Source: Osedax fenrisi
Lineage: Eukaryota; Annelida; Polychaeta; Sabellida; Siboglinidae
NCBI GenBank assembly: GCA_964019155.1
Contig: OZ025239.1
Location: 79,489,549 to 79,553,548, forward strand
Length of the DNA: 64,000 nucleotides
Direction of reading: 5' to 3'
A program made the translations under genes and the position numbers. Below are positions 1 to 16,300 of the stretch, piece by piece (position 1 is the stretch's first letter; each line of letters begins with the position of its first letter). A model generated the notes under the pieces. It did no database searches. It was not told the DNA's origin and saw only the letters and a program-made list of their open reading frames with translations.

Positions 1-1047
1 AATAATAAAAACTAAAAAAAAACAAGATGAAGGTTTAATAAATAATGCCAGTAAACAAATTTAAAATTAGATAATCAATTGTTTAATTGATTTTCATAAT
101 TGATAAAAGATGTTTTTTAATATTTTTTTAAAGTTTTTTATATACATTTTTGTAAATAATAATTTATTTAGACATACATTAGTCCATGATTTAGGGCTTT
201 AAAATTATGATGATTTATGATGACAGCTTGATTTTATATAAGGTAATTTGAAATTATGAAAATTATTTTGATATACATTGTTATATCTTGGAAATAATAA
301 TGATATTCTGCTTGGGCATTATTTAAATTTACATTGTGTATGACATATATACAATATTTTTATAAGTTATTAAATCTTTAAATTTTAATATATTAGAACA
401 TAAAAATAAATTGTTAGTATTAGCAAAGGCTTTGATATTAGTAAAAATAAAAATATTATTGACAATGTTAAAGATATTTTTATTTACAATTCGAACAGCC
501 TTTTTTTGTAGAGTTGAAATGCATTGAAGGTTATTATTCAAATTATTTCCCCAAATTTCTAAACAATACATGATATGAGGCAAAAACAAAGAATTGTAAA
601 GCAGCTTTAAAATATATATTTGTAAATAGCTCAGCTTTCTTAATATATATAACATGTGATAATTTCAATTGTATTTTTCTTATGTGTTCTTTAAAATTTT
701 AATTAGTATCTAAAATAACTCAAAGAAAAGTATAACTTGATACTAAGCATATTTCAGTTGAATTAATTGATATACTATTAATAATATTTGCATCTTTATA
801 AGGTAGCACTTTTGTTTTATCAATATTTAATATTAATCTATAATTAGTGAACCATTCATGTAAATTTAAAATAACTAAATTTAAACTTTTGCAGAGTCTT
901 ATTACTGGGTTCACTAATGCTAACCGATGTATCGTCAGCAAAAAGTATAATATTTAAATGTATATTTAAATTATGTAAGGCCATATGAATATCATTTATA
1001 TATAAAATAAAAAGTAAGGGTCCCAAAATGGATCCCTGAGGTATTCT
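1..1047 (-). pseudogene. LINE reverse transcriptase, 3' part, decayed (copy A)
   Basis: Read on the minus strand from about 1047 downward, this encodes the second half of a non-LTR retrotransposon reverse transcriptase in several broken frames. Visible in order are PQGSILGPLLF (near 1020-1042), the catalytic FADDTS box (near 925-945), a thumb segment with NYRLILNIDKTKVLPY (near 780-870) and the tail LLYNSLFLPHIMYCLEIWG (near 540-620). These motifs are typical of the jockey/CR1-type lineage. The palm box is intact, but frameshifts and stops separate the blocks, so no active enzyme is made. The upstream end stops abruptly beside a SINE, and the downstream end runs off the window. The same fragment recurs at 22291-23337, and a distant relative lies at 37431-39870. 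Confidence 0.8.
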
Positions 1048-1050
1048 AAC

Positions 1051-1342
1051 TGCCTGTGTGGCTCAGTGGCTAATGCGTCAGACACACAAGCAGTAGGACA
1101 CGGGTTCGAGCCTCGTCCGGACCATTAATTCATTTTATAAAATGGGTCTTAAAATATTATTTAGAAGTGATCTTATATAATTGTGTATACATAAATGATC
1201 GGCTCTCGTTAAAACCATGGATGCCTTAACATGAGAGCGGCTTCGAAGGGACATTAGATATGATTGTAAGTGAAAACTTCATCTAAGTTCATGGATGGGA
1301 TGAAATGACTCCACCAAATAAAAATAACAATAACAATAACAA
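1051..1342 (+). mobile_element. tRNA-derived SINE, full length (copy A)
   Basis: The head resembles a tRNA gene: a box A-like stretch (TGGCTCAGTGGCTAATGCG) is followed about 45 bases later by a box B (GGTTCGAGCC), the two internal RNA polymerase III promoter elements. After the head comes a body of about 200 bases with an inverted pair (GGCTCTCGTT, then ACATGAGAGCGGC) and a tail of AACAAT repeats. Four copies occur in the window: here, 23341-23632, 30213-30498 (minus strand) and a 5'-truncated one at 49206-49446. Repetition of the whole body shows it is a SINE and not a functional tRNA gene. Confidence 0.85.
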
Positions 1343-1573
1343 TATATATATGTATAGTGTAGGGATGTACTGACTATTTACTGCCCTCTTATAAGTTACA
1401 ACGAATATAATAGCTAACTTACGTAAATCTTGAGATATCGTTATTCGAATCACCGCAGAGTACTCTTTTTTTACATGACACATTAAACAATTAATTGATG
1501 TGTACACATAATTAAACACCTGTGTTATCCACTAGGTGATTGTCCTTCCTCAAGGATCCTAATCCTAATTAGG

Positions 1574-1615
<42 letters not shown>

Positions 1616-2093
1616 TCACCCCATGGGCCCCATGATGAGTTCTGGGTGTCTATATTTACCAGGACGTAGATATGCTGACCACTTCCGAATGGTCAATCCT
1701 TGACAAGTATATACAATACTTAATGGCTATATTATTATTTAAACATGTTTATGCACAACAGGTAATACATATAGTGTATAGTGTACACTGCATATGTATG
1801 TACCAGGTTCATTGCACCTATGGGTGTACAATGTATGTTGTACATGCTTGTGTAATGTAAACCAATATGCAGAGCTGACACGATACTCGAAAAATGTATA
1901 ATAGATTGTATAATAAATTGTAATTCCGCAATTACAATTACACACTTTTTTCTTATAATAGATACTGCTACAATTACTTTAAAAAAAATCATATTAGATA
2001 TAATTACAAATACACACTTTACTTAGTAGATACATCTTAGTAGATACAAATACATTATAAATATATCCAATATATATATATTAGGGGAAAGTA
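1343..2093. other. AT-rich spacer inside the duplicated segment; no gene seen
   Basis: This holds a (TA)n tract near 1577-1613 and short open frames without recognisable content. It recurs almost base for base at about 23633-24375, so it belongs to the segmental duplication. The small open frames repeat unchanged only because the DNA was duplicated recently. Confidence 0.5.
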
Positions 2094-2953
2094 ACCGAAT
2101 ACGGACAGTGCACGAATACGGACACTCTCGATATCTCAGAAACCATAAATTCTACAAAAAATGTTTGATGAATAAAATATTCATAAATATATAAATAGTA
2201 TATATAAGTATTTTTTTATTTTGTAAGTATTAAAACTAGTTCTGATATATCCAATAAGCTTATTTTTTTATTACATTTTTAAATTTATGAAAAAAAATGT
2301 CTACTTAAAACCTTCTCAAGAATATACAAATGTATCGATATAAAACATAACAGTATATTATTAAAAACTAAAGAATTCTAAACATTATATACATAATTGC
2401 TCTATTTATTATCAAATATTAATTAATTTATAAGCATATATCTATAGGTCATATAAATCCCTAATACTGACACTCTAGATGTCTTAATACGGACACCATA
2501 TAACCAATCAACGCGTATCATATGAACTTTTCTGATTTTCATAAAAATCGTGTGCATTATAATATTGATACCACCAATGAAAATAAATTTAAAAATTTTA
2601 TTATTTAGATACTTAAATTGTATTATTAATTAATAAAATAATAAAAATTAATAAATTAATTAGTAATTAAATTACATTAAATTATTCATAAAATTAATTA
2701 TAAATAATGTAATTATAATTTATCTGATTGGTTCATCAATAATATATAGATAGTTTATCTAGTGGTATATAGGGTGTCCGTATTATGACACATGGTGTCC
2801 GTATTCGGACATGGGTACGGTACCCAGGGTACCGAATACGGACACCCCTGTTATCTATGGAATAAAAAGATTAAATACAATTTTAATATCACAATAATAT
2901 TTATAATATAAAATTAATATATTGTAATTTTTAGATAAAAATAGTGAGTCATA
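2094..2953 (-). mobile_element. M1: non-autonomous TIR element of the CGAATACGGACA family, one end missing (copy A)
   Basis: The element starts at a terminal GGGGAAAGTAACCGAATACG directly after TA. It contains many internal copies, in both orientations, of the motif TGTCCGTATTCGG / CCGAATACGGACA. It is the reverse complement of M2 (4419-5343). Homology with M2 ends near 2953, so about 60 terminal bases are lost. There is no open reading frame of note. Complete relatives at 4419-5343 and 43283-44171 define the ends. Confidence 0.7.
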
Positions 2954-3569
2954 CACTGGTTGTACACACGCTGGTATACCAGCGTTTATTTCATCTGCAA
3001 TTATACTATGAGCCATTACAGACTATAGAGAAATATACATTATTACAATATACTATTTTTCAACTACAAATAATTAGCGACCTTTACTTTCGAATGTTCA
3101 ACAAGAATATAGTAAATTATCAAATATACAAAAAATAAATTATTAATATATTATTAAATATTAATATTTAGAATTAATCATATTTATTAAAATTATTTTA
3201 TCTTTCAATATAATATATAATTGTAATTATAAATCAATTATTATATAAAATATATTATCAAAATAATGTCTTTGTTTTCAATAAAAGTATATAATGGTTT
3301 TTGAGAAAAATCACTATTATTGATATGTCATAATATTTAACAATTAATTGATTTCAATATTTACAAAGGATATTTTATTTTAAATATATGTATATGTTAA
3401 AATTAATTTATAATATGATGTTATAAAATATTGATATAAAATACATATATTATCCAAATAATATATTATTTAATAAAATGTATTTGTTTACATAATTTTC
3501 TTAGTAGATACGATTACAAATACTTTTGTAATTTTTATAATAGATACAAATACAAATACAAATGTATAT
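2954..3569. other. AT-rich spacer; no gene seen
   Basis: I see only low-complexity AT-rich sequence with repeated TAGATACAAATAC-like words. It recurs in copy B at about 25246-25870. A 64-codon open frame overlaps its start but has no recognisable domain, and half of it lies in M1-derived or repeat sequence. Confidence 0.4.
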
Positions 3570-4032
3570 ACGATACTTTTTTTTTACTATTTATATAAAA
3601 AAAAATTTCGTAACTGTATTTTTCTTATATAATATTAATTCCAATTAAAAAATAAAAATATTATAATAAATTAATTATATATGAGTCATTTAAATGACTA
3701 AATGACCTAATTAGGCCGATTTGAAAAGTGAATTTTACAACAATTTCTAAATGTATACGAAGATATGGTGTAAACACGTACAATGTACGATGAAGATGTT
3801 GGAGCACATGATAATAGTGATCACCATAGATCATCACACATCTCTGATTGTCAGATAAAATAGTTAGAAACGGATTGATAAATAATTGTTTGATAAACTA
3901 GAAAGTGATAAATTTATCATTAATGATAAACGTATTAAGGGAATCTTACCCATAGTTGAATCTTAACTATAATTAGTTTACGAAAAAAGAATATACTTAT
4001 TTTATTAAAATTAAATATCAGATATATATATT

Positions 4033-4070
<38 letters not shown>

Positions 4071-5950
4071 CAGATATTTATTACAGATATTTAAGATATA
4101 TTTTAACTATGATTTCTGATATTTGTAAATGATTATATTGATTATAAATTACGAAAAAAAACGATATTATATGTATATATATATATATAGATTTACAATT
4201 TTTATAGTAAACTAAATATTTTAAAATAATTTTTCTCCAAATAATTAATTTTCTCAAATAATAAATGTTTATCTTCTCATAGTTATATATAGTTTTATAA
4301 CTTTGTTAGTATACATAATATATATATAGGTTTAATTTATATAAATAATTTTAATTTAAATAGGAATATTCTTCTTTATAGTATTTTTAATAATGACTAT
4401 TGATGAAAGGGAGTTTAAGGGGAAAGTGCACTCCATGGACACTTAATAAGGACACTTTAACAATAAATGGTCTTAACATTTTATGACTCATTATTTGTAT
4501 TCAAAAATTACAATATATTAATATTATATGATTATAGATATTATTGTGATTTTAAAATTGTATTTAATATTTTAATTGCATAGATAACGGGGATGTCCGT
4601 ATTCGGTACACATGCATGTCCGAATACGGATACCCAGTGTTATAATACGGATACCCCATATACCAATAGATAAACTATATATTATTGATGAATCAATCAG
4701 ATAAATTATAATTACATTATTTATAATTAATTTTATGAATAATTTATTCTAATTTAATTAGTTAATAATTTATTTATTTTTTAATTTTTTTAATTAATAA
4801 TACAATTTAAGTATCTAAATAATAACAATTTTAGATTTAGCTTTATTGGTGGTATTTATATTATAATGCACGCGATTTTTATGAAAATCAGAATAGTTCA
4901 TACGCTGCGCGCTGATTGGTTATAGCCTATAACTTATAGGGTGTCCGTATTAAGACATTTAGAGTGTCTGTATTAGGGTATTAGGGACTTATATGACCTC
5001 TAGATATATGCTTATAACTTAATCAATATTTGATAACAAATATAGAAATTATATATATAATTTTAGAATGCTTTATTTTTTAATAATTGTATATAGATAT
5101 ATTTGTATATTCTTGAGAAGGCTTTAAATTGATATATTTTTTTCATAAAAACGTAATAAAAAAATCATTTTATTGGATATATCAGCAATATTTTGAATAA
5201 TTAAAAAATAAAAAATACTTTTTTAGACTATTTGTATAATTATGAATATTTTATATATTAAACATTTTTTTGTAGGATTTATGGTTTCTGAGATACTGAG
5301 AGTGTCCGTATTCGGGCACTGTCCATATTCGGTTAATTTCCCCTATACATACAATGATTATATTGTTCAACAGACTATTATTACAGAAATAAATTATATT
5401 TATTGAAACACATATTTTTTATAAATATATATATATATATAATCTAAATATAATACTAAATGCATCTTTGCAATTAACCAACAAGTAGGTTGCACAACCT
5501 ACTTGCAAATGAATGTCTAGATTGACATCATCCTCATCTATATATTTACATACACATACCCATAACTGCGATATTATTATTGGAGAACAGGTGATAACTA
5601 AATAATTGAAGAAATAAAAAATTCAAAATATTATATTAAATTATTGTACTCAATTCCAGATATATACATGTAGGTAAGTTAACAATAGTAATCATATATA
5701 CCAAGTTATGTATAATTTTTATTTATTTCTTGGTGTACGTTGAAATTCATTATCTAGCATAATATACAATAGTCTATTGTCAATATGGATCCCCATATCT
5801 GCACTGTGTATTCTTTACATTTGGTTGGGAAAAATTACATTGAATATTCGACAATTGTAGCAATATTCTTTGATTTCATCCTAAATCAATATAATTTATT
5901 TAGCTAAACTAAATAAAGAATATATTACCATCTAGATTAAAGAATATAAA
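3570..5950 (+). mobile_element. Internal part of a hAT-like element, interrupted by M2 (copy A)
   Basis: This is a diverged copy of the interior of the element at 17646-20079. The shared run begins near TTTACTATTTATAT and continues, outside M2, up to the (AGT)n array. Relative to the 17646 copy and to 31447-32264, about 150 bases near 5755 are missing. Neither hAT end is present here. No transposase frame is visible. Confidence 0.6.
4419..5343 (+). mobile_element. M2: complete 925-bp TIR element of the CGAATACGGACA family (copy A)
   Basis: The ends are GGGGAAAGTGCACTCCATGG and an inverted GGGGAAATTAACCGAATATG. The matching element-free site survives in the related hAT-like copy near 18470-18520, where GGGAATTATG runs straight through, so this DNA was inserted. 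The interior carries about eight copies of TGTCCGTATT-type motifs in both orientations and no long open frame, which suits a non-autonomous element moved by a transposase acting in trans. The right flank is TA. The complete copy at 43283-44171 has TA on both sides, which suggests a Tc1/mariner-like target duplication. Confidence 0.75.
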
Positions 5951-5965
5951 GAAGTGCAATAATAA

Positions 5966-6371
<406 letters not shown>

Positions 6372-6683
6372 TGTTATGTTATATATGTGTACAACACATA
6401 TATGTAAACGCATATAATTGCATATTGTATGTCGAACTATATATCGGACAATTGTTATATAACATGTTTACTGTCTCGCGATATATAGTTCGACGCACGC
6501 ATTACGTGCGTCACGTACTGCGTGCACTAAGGAATACGCTTCCCTGATTGGCCAACGTAATTGTTTCGCCACGCCATGCTTTGCACTCGAATGTTACTTT
6601 AACGTCTGCGCTAAGCGTCGCAACATGTATACTAAATAAATATGACCAATACTTAAACTAGCTTATTCCCTAACAACTCAACA
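6372..6683 (+). repeat. 5' LTR of the gypsy element (312 bp)
   Basis: It begins TGTTATGTTATATATGTG and ends AACAACTCAACA. It is rich in hairpins: ATATATGTGT pairs with ACACATATAT at the very start, and GTCGAACTATATATCG pairs with CGATATATAGTTCGAC further in. An AATAAA word lies near 6637 and could be the polyadenylation signal. Relative to the 3' LTR it lacks 9 bases beside the second hairpin arm. Confidence 0.93.
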
Positions 6684-6701
6684 TGGTGGCAGTTGTATAA
6701 G
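6684..6701 (+). other. Primer-binding site of the gypsy element
   Basis: TGGTGGCAGTTGTATAAG follows the 5' LTR with no gap. The initial TGG is complementary to the CCA tail of a tRNA primer, as expected for minus-strand DNA priming. I cannot say which tRNA is used. Confidence 0.6.
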
Positions 6702-6738
6702 AGATAATCCCCACGCTATTATATACCGAACTCCCATT

Positions 6739-9700
6739 ATGAACACCCATCGATATGCTATACCTACCCCATCCTTCAACTGGCAAGCCGACGATAAGCT
6801 CGCCGAGCTATCCAGATTCAAACGAGAATGCGGATATCATTTCGGTGGCCCATACATATCCCTCTCAGAACCCGAGAGGAATATGTTCGTTTTAATATGG
6901 ATGGGCTCCGAAGGCCAAAAGCTTCACGAAGAAGCTAAAACGAAAGCAGACGACAAGACACCCTTAACCAGCACATGGGCTCTCTTCGAGGAATCGTTCA
7001 CCCCTAAAACAAACCCGCGGATCTTCAGAGACAAACGATTCACCATACTGAAGGTCCCAGATGAGTCAATGAAATCATACATATATCGTTGCCGCCAGCA
7101 CATCACTAAGTGCAAATACACTGATGCAGACGACCAACTAGTAGACCAAATCATATCTGGTCTACGCGATGACGTCCTTAGAGGAAAACTCTTCGACGAT
7201 AAATCGATAGACTTGAAGAAGTGTACCGAGATATGCCTATCCCACGAAGATCTACTAGCTGACAGACGCCTATACCGGACGACATGCGACACGTCAACAC
7301 AGGGTCATATCATGACCGTCCAAAAACATGATCCCTGTCGAAACTGCGGCAAGAACCACGACATCTGCCCGGCTATTGGCTCACGCTGCAGTTCCTGTGG
7401 GAGGCTGAACCACTGGGCTAAGCAGTGCTTCCGGCGGAGTACGACCCCTCTCGCCACACACACTCTAACAATGGGAACACGGGTATCGTCCAACGATACC
7501 CGTGATGAGGTTTTTATTATCTTAGATATCGCTAATGATCACATAAAAATAAAGGCTAAAGTTGACACTGGCGCGCAAGCTAATGTTTTACCCTACCATA
7601 TATATAACTCGCTAAAAAAAACCCCACCTATCAGCACCCCTTCACGTATTCTATTAGCATACGACAATACACCTATTCCTCTGAAAGGCACGGCTAATAT
7701 ACAATGTATACATAATGGCATCACCTATAATATACCATTCTACATCGCGCACACTAATAGCTGCCCAATAATTGGTCTCCCTACATGTAGAGAACTACAA
7801 ATTATTACCCTTCATTGCGAGATATCATTAGCACCGCACATACCAACTAATATCACCTCTCTACAGAAACACTTCCCAGATAGATTTTCAGGACTAGGTC
7901 GATTCCCTGGAAAATTAAAGATCGTCCTGGACCCAAAAGTAATACCAATAATCCATGCCGCCGTACCACTACACATTAGACAAGAAGTTTCCGAAGCTCT
8001 AAACGAAATGTGTCAAAATGACATAATTACGAAAGTACACATACCAACCCCGTGGGTTTCAAGTATAACCTATGCCCGAAAAAAGTCAGGTGCGATCCGT
8101 ATATGTCTCGACCCGAAGGATCTAAATAAAGCTATTCGACGACCCCACTATACTTCTCGAACCCTCGACGAAGTCAATCATCTTCTCTGCAAAGCAAAAG
8201 TATTCTCGAAACTGGATGCCCGTTCCGGATACTGGGCCGTAATGCTAGATGACGCATCCAGCCATCTAACCACGTTCAATACCCATCAAGGGCGGTACAG
8301 ATTCAAAAGACTACCGTTTGGATTGAATCTTTCGCAAGACGTTTTCCAAGAGCATATGGACTACATGCTACAGCCTCTCGTTGGTATAATCAACATTGCC
8401 GACGACATCATAGTATATGGTAAAGATATCGTAAGTCACGATAATAACCTCCTCTCCCTCATGAAACGAGCAGAAGAGTATGGCCTGGTTTTCAACATTG
8501 ATAAATGTGACATCGGAGTCCCTGAAATTTCCTTTTTCGGTCTCATATACTCCGAGAAGGGAATTCGACCCGACCCAGAAAGAACGTCTGCCATCAGAAA
8601 TATACCCACTCCTACTTCCCTAACTTCAACCAGAAGTTTTCTCGGTGTGGCCAATTACATGGCCCCATTCGTACCTCATATTAGCGATTTGCTATCTCCT
8701 ATACGAGAACTCACAAAGAAGGACGTCGTTTTCTGTTGGACACCATCCCATCAACAAATCTTCGAAACCATTAAGGACAAAATCTCTAAGAATACCACCC
8801 TAAAATACTTCGATACTAGCTTACATACTACCATACAAGTCGACGCATCAGGCATCGGGCTGGGCGCAGTTCTATTACAAAACAACACACCGATATGTTT
8901 TGCTTCAAGAACACTCACTGACACCGAAAAAAGATATGCAAACATTGATCGCGAATTATTGGCTGTAGTATATGGATGCGAACGCTTTCACCACTATGTA
9001 TTTGGCAAGATATTCACTATAGAAAGCGACCACCGCCCACTCGAAATGATCACACTCAAGAATACTTCATCCGCACCAGCTAGACTACAAAGACTTCTAC
9101 TTCGCATACAAAATTACCAAGCTACCATCAAATACAAACCCGGCAAGGAAATGATACTGGCAGATGCATTCTCCAGAAGCCCCGAACACCAACACCAAAA
9201 TGATATTACCATCAATATCAACTTAATATGTTTCACCCCAAAAACCGAAGCTATAATAACGCTAGCTCAAAGCGAAGATCTCGAACATAAAGAACTGAAG
9301 GAAATCTTGGCATCTGGCTGGCCTCAAGATCGTCGACATGTCACCAAATATCTTAGACAATACTGGCCATACCGTGACGAACTAACATATGACGACACCT
9401 ACATCATGAAAGGAAATGCTGTTTTAGTACCATCTCGTGCCAGAGACTACATTATCAAGCGCCTTCACGAAGCACATCAAGGTCTAGCAAAGATGTTAAT
9501 TACCGCTAAAGATAATGTATTCTGGCCTGTATTCTGGCCTGCTATGCGCCAAGACCTTACCAATATAACCACACAATGCAAAAAGTGTCAAACGTTTGCC
9601 AAATCTCAATGGAAACCACCCCATACCCCACGAGAATTACCAACACGACCATGGCAATATATCGCTACTGATCTTTTCCAACTAGACGGTAAGACATACC

Positions 9701-10734
9701 TATTAACGGTAGATATATTTTCGAAATACCCCATCCTCCACCAACTTCGAAATGGCTCTACAAGCAAGATCGTGATTAACCGTCTATCCGAAGCATTCTC
9801 CATGTTCGGTATTCCAGAACGGTTATACTCTGATAATGGTCCCCAATACAGCTCTCCAGAATTTGCAAAATTTGCATCTTCCTGGGGTTTCCAACACGTT
9901 ACGTCAAGCCCACACTACCCACAATCTAACGGCTTCATAGAGAGGCATGTACAGACCATAAAAACGATCATACAAAAGGCAGAAAGTTTGCCGAAAGCAC
10001 TTCTAAGCTGGCGCAATACCCCAATAGATATCGAAACACCAAGCCCGTTATATACATTAACACACCAGAACCAAGATACCATCCAAAAGATAATACACCA
10101 ACAACAACTAAAGAGTGACGCTCAAGCTCTTAGATTATCGGTCGGGAGGAAAATAATAGAAGCTCCAGAACTTCAACCGAACCAAACTATCACTACCCGA
10201 ATATCTACATCAGATAAATGGGAACCTGCAATCGTAATACGTAAAAGGTCAGAGCCTAACTCATATGATATCAAGACAAAAAGAGGAATAGTTCGAAGAG
10301 CCCGCCATCAGATCAGAACAATAGAACCAATGCATATACCATCCTATTCTCCACACCAACATATACCATCATATTCTTCACACCAACATATACCACTCCC
10401 ACCCGCTTCGCATAATAATATTAATACCCCCGATATAACAGTAGTAACTAATGTAGATCCCCCTCCTCTATCCACACCATTATCCACCCAACACCAAAAT
10501 ACACCATATCTACGAGCCTCACCGCAGCATCCTACGCCCCCCGATACTGCTATCAACACCCGATCACTCGTAACCACATCGCGCACCTCTACCAATATAG
10601 CATATATACCACCCCCATCCCCTACCATAACACCTAATTGCCCAATTGCTAACCCACCCTTACACCAAACAGATGCTGTGATACCCAGAAGGAGCTCGAG
10701 ACAGCGTCGTTCACCAGACTGGTACATACCCTGA
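6739..10734 (+). CDS. Gag-Pol polyprotein of the Ty3/gypsy element (1331 residues)
   Basis: A single uninterrupted frame encodes all enzymes for reverse transcription and integration. In order: a gag-like region (about 1-190); two zinc knuckles (about 200-230, the second CSSCGRLNHWAKQC with CX2CX4HX4C spacing); an aspartic protease with DTG at 276-278; reverse transcriptase with LDPKDLN (457-463) and the catalytic IADDIIVYG (about 553-561); RNase H with VDASG (701-705); and integrase with an H2C2 finger (H910/H913, C947, C950) and the triad D978, D1032, E1068, the last two separated by exactly 35 residues. A Pro-rich tail ends in RRSSRQRRSPDWY. No stop or frameshift is seen and gag and pol are fused in frame. 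Base composition is much less AT-rich than the surroundings, as expected for an element under coding selection. The ATG at 6739 is the first of the frame, 55 bases after the LTR. Confidence 0.95.
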   Translation: MNTHRYAIPTPSFNWQADDKLAELSRFKRECGYHFGGPYISLSEPERNMFVLIWMGSEGQKLHEEAKTKADDKTPLTSTWALFEESFTPKTNPRIFRDKRFTILKVPDESMKSYIYRCRQHITKCKYTDADDQLVDQIISGLRDDVLRGKLFDDKSIDLKKCTEICLSHEDLLADRRLYRTTCDTSTQGHIMTVQKHDPCRNCGKNHDICPAIGSRCSSCGRLNHWAKQCFRRSTTPLATHTLTMGTRVSSNDTRDEVFIILDIANDHIKIKAKVDTGAQANVLPYHIYNSLKKTPPISTPSRILLAYDNTPIPLKGTANIQCIHNGITYNIPFYIAHTNSCPIIGLPTCRELQIITLHCEISLAPHIPTNITSLQKHFPDRFSGLGRFPGKLKIVLDPKVIPIIHAAVPLHIRQEVSEALNEMCQNDIITKVHIPTPWVSSITYARKKSGAIRICLDPKDLNKAIRRPHYTSRTLDEVNHLLCKAKVFSKLDARSGYWAVMLDDASSHLTTFNTHQGRYRFKRLPFGLNLSQDVFQEHMDYMLQPLVGIINIADDIIVYGKDIVSHDNNLLSLMKRAEEYGLVFNIDKCDIGVPEISFFGLIYSEKGIRPDPERTSAIRNIPTPTSLTSTRSFLGVANYMAPFVPHISDLLSPIRELTKKDVVFCWTPSHQQIFETIKDKISKNTTLKYFDTSLHTTIQVDASGIGLGAVLLQNNTPICFASRTLTDTEKRYANIDRELLAVVYGCERFHHYVFGKIFTIESDHRPLEMITLKNTSSAPARLQRLLLRIQNYQATIKYKPGKEMILADAFSRSPEHQHQNDITININLICFTPKTEAIITLAQSEDLEHKELKEILASGWPQDRRHVTKYLRQYWPYRDELTYDDTYIMKGNAVLVPSRARDYIIKRLHEAHQGLAKMLITAKDNVFWPVFWPAMRQDLTNITTQCKKCQTFAKSQWKPPHTPRELPTRPWQYIATDLFQLDGKTYLLTVDIFSKYPILHQLRNGSTSKIVINRLSEAFSMFGIPERLYSDNGPQYSSPEFAKFASSWGFQHVTSSPHYPQSNGFIERHVQTIKTIIQKAESLPKALLSWRNTPIDIETPSPLYTLTHQNQDTIQKIIHQQQLKSDAQALRLSVGRKIIEAPELQPNQTITTRISTSDKWEPAIVIRKRSEPNSYDIKTKRGIVRRARHQIRTIEPMHIPSYSPHQHIPSYSSHQHIPLPPASHNNINTPDITVVTNVDPPPLSTPLSTQHQNTPYLRASPQHPTPPDTAINTRSLVTTSRTSTNIAYIPPPSPTITPNCPIANPPLHQTDAVIPRRSSRQRRSPDWYIP

Positions 10735-10863
10735 CAACCAGCGGATCCATGACATCAAGCTGAATGGCACAAGCGCCGCAAGTAGGTCACCTCGTCAAAT
10801 CCGTTGGCACATCCGGCTCGGTTCAGTTCTGTTATTCGTTCGTAGATCGTTTCTTCTCCAACC

Positions 10864-10877
10864 GGGAGAAGGAGGGA
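10864..10877 (+). other. Polypurine tract of the gypsy element
   Basis: GGGAGAAGGAGGGA lies immediately before the 3' LTR. This is the standard position for the purine tract that primes plus-strand DNA synthesis. Confidence 0.8.

Positions 10878-14610
<3,733 letters not shown>

Positions 14611-14674
<64 letters not shown>
14611..14674. repeat. (TA)n tract
   Basis: Alternating TA of about 64 bases. Alignment of copies A and B is lost here, and in copy B a SINE is inserted in the matching tract (30213-30498). Similar tracts occur near 15029-15075, 15421-15470 and 15866-15950. Confidence 0.9.
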
Positions 14675-14676
<2 letters not shown>

Positions 14677-15025
14677 AGACCTATAGGAGATTTATATAGT
14701 TTCTGAAAGACTATTTAATTCCATGCAGAATATATAATATCTATAACATAATATATCACAAGGATACGTACATTATTAGAGTAATGGACCTAGGTTATTT
14801 ACCTATACGTTATTTTACTAACATTAATTTTCTAAAATATTATAAATATCAAGTTTGAAATTACTGAATTGTAATGCTAATATTATACGAATATAGGAGT
14901 TTTATATATTTTATGAAAGACTATTTAATTCCACGCAGAAGCAATATATAGGATATCAATATATATATATATAACATAATATAAAACAACGATACGTAAA
15001 TTATTAGAGTAATGGACCTATAGGA

Positions 15026-15086
<61 letters not shown>

Positions 15087-15410
15087 TTAATTAATAATTA
15101 AATTAAAATTAATAAAAGCATTAAAATTAAATTATGAAATAAGTATTCAGCCCTATAGTATATATATACTTACAATAAGCGAATGTACGAGTATACTGTA
15201 AAAGTTATGTATTCACATAAGCCAGGGGGGATCGGTATCGATATTATAATACTATATCGTATAGGTCTATAGATTACTATTTGCTATAATATATGTTCGT
15301 TATGGTGGAAAGAAGATGCGCGAAATGTTCACACAAAAGGACATGACCTAGCTTACTCGGCCGAAACGAGCTACAGTATATATGTATGTTATTTATACAC
15401 AGTGTGTATT

Positions 15411-15473
<63 letters not shown>

Positions 15474-15871
15474 CATATATCGAAGTTGAAATATTATTCG
15501 ATTATTTATAATGAATATATATTTAAATATTAAAAAAATAAATAAATCATGAAATATATTACATATTTTAATTAGTATATATATATAACTATATATTTAT
15601 TAACATATTTTATTAATTAGTTTATATACATAGTATACATATATGTATACTATAGTATACATTGTGTGTTATATCACAAGTTACTACAACTGGAAACGTA
15701 TCAAGGCTATGGGAATACCCGAGGATAAGATGACTAGAGTATTATTTATATTATTAATATCATTAATCAGATACCGATTTATATATCTTCTGTATCGATA
15801 TACGTGACAGTAAAAGTTGCGGAAAATAAGAAAACTCTGATGAGTTAATATAATACAACATATATATATAT

Positions 15872-15927
<56 letters not shown>

Positions 15928-16300
15928 TAATATATATATATATATATATTCATATATACATATACGTAATTAAATATATTTCATTACTTAATGAGACACG
16001 TCTATAGTTGCCTGTCTATAATATAATATATATATTCGTAAAATACTCATAATTAATTTTGCATAGTAATTAATTTAAGCCATTCAATTATAAAAAAATA
16101 TGGTTAACTATAATCTACTGTTTAGGTTAACTACTATGACATAATTTACTCTATAGAGTTTTACTTTATAAACGATAAAATAATACATGTACAATGCACA
16201 TTGTACATTGTACATTGTACATATATTTATAATCTATAGATAATCTGTAGGTGCACCTACACAATATATTGAAAATGCTTACTATAACATTTATTTAGTA
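14675..16300. other. AT-rich region with partial similarity to 30700-31370; no gene seen
   Basis: The stretch 15080-15480 matches about 30776-31340 at lower similarity, including the words GTATTCAG, ACAATAAGCGAATGTACGAG and CATGACCTAGCTTACTCGG. It also holds two copies, near 14675 and 14890, of a block with GGAGACCTATAGGAG/TATAGGAGTTT, 'TGAAAGACTATTTAATTCCA' and a GATACGTA motif, so there is an internal duplication of about 200 bases. No coding signal was found. Confidence 0.45.

Noticed and set aside
329..655. A 108-residue protein-coding gene on the minus strand.
   Set aside because: The sequence is the tail of a LINE reverse transcriptase, with frameshifts on both sides.
1051..1130. A tRNA gene.
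   Set aside because: Boxes A and B are present, but the same head plus 200 bases of body and tail recurs at 23341 and 30213, so it is a SINE head.
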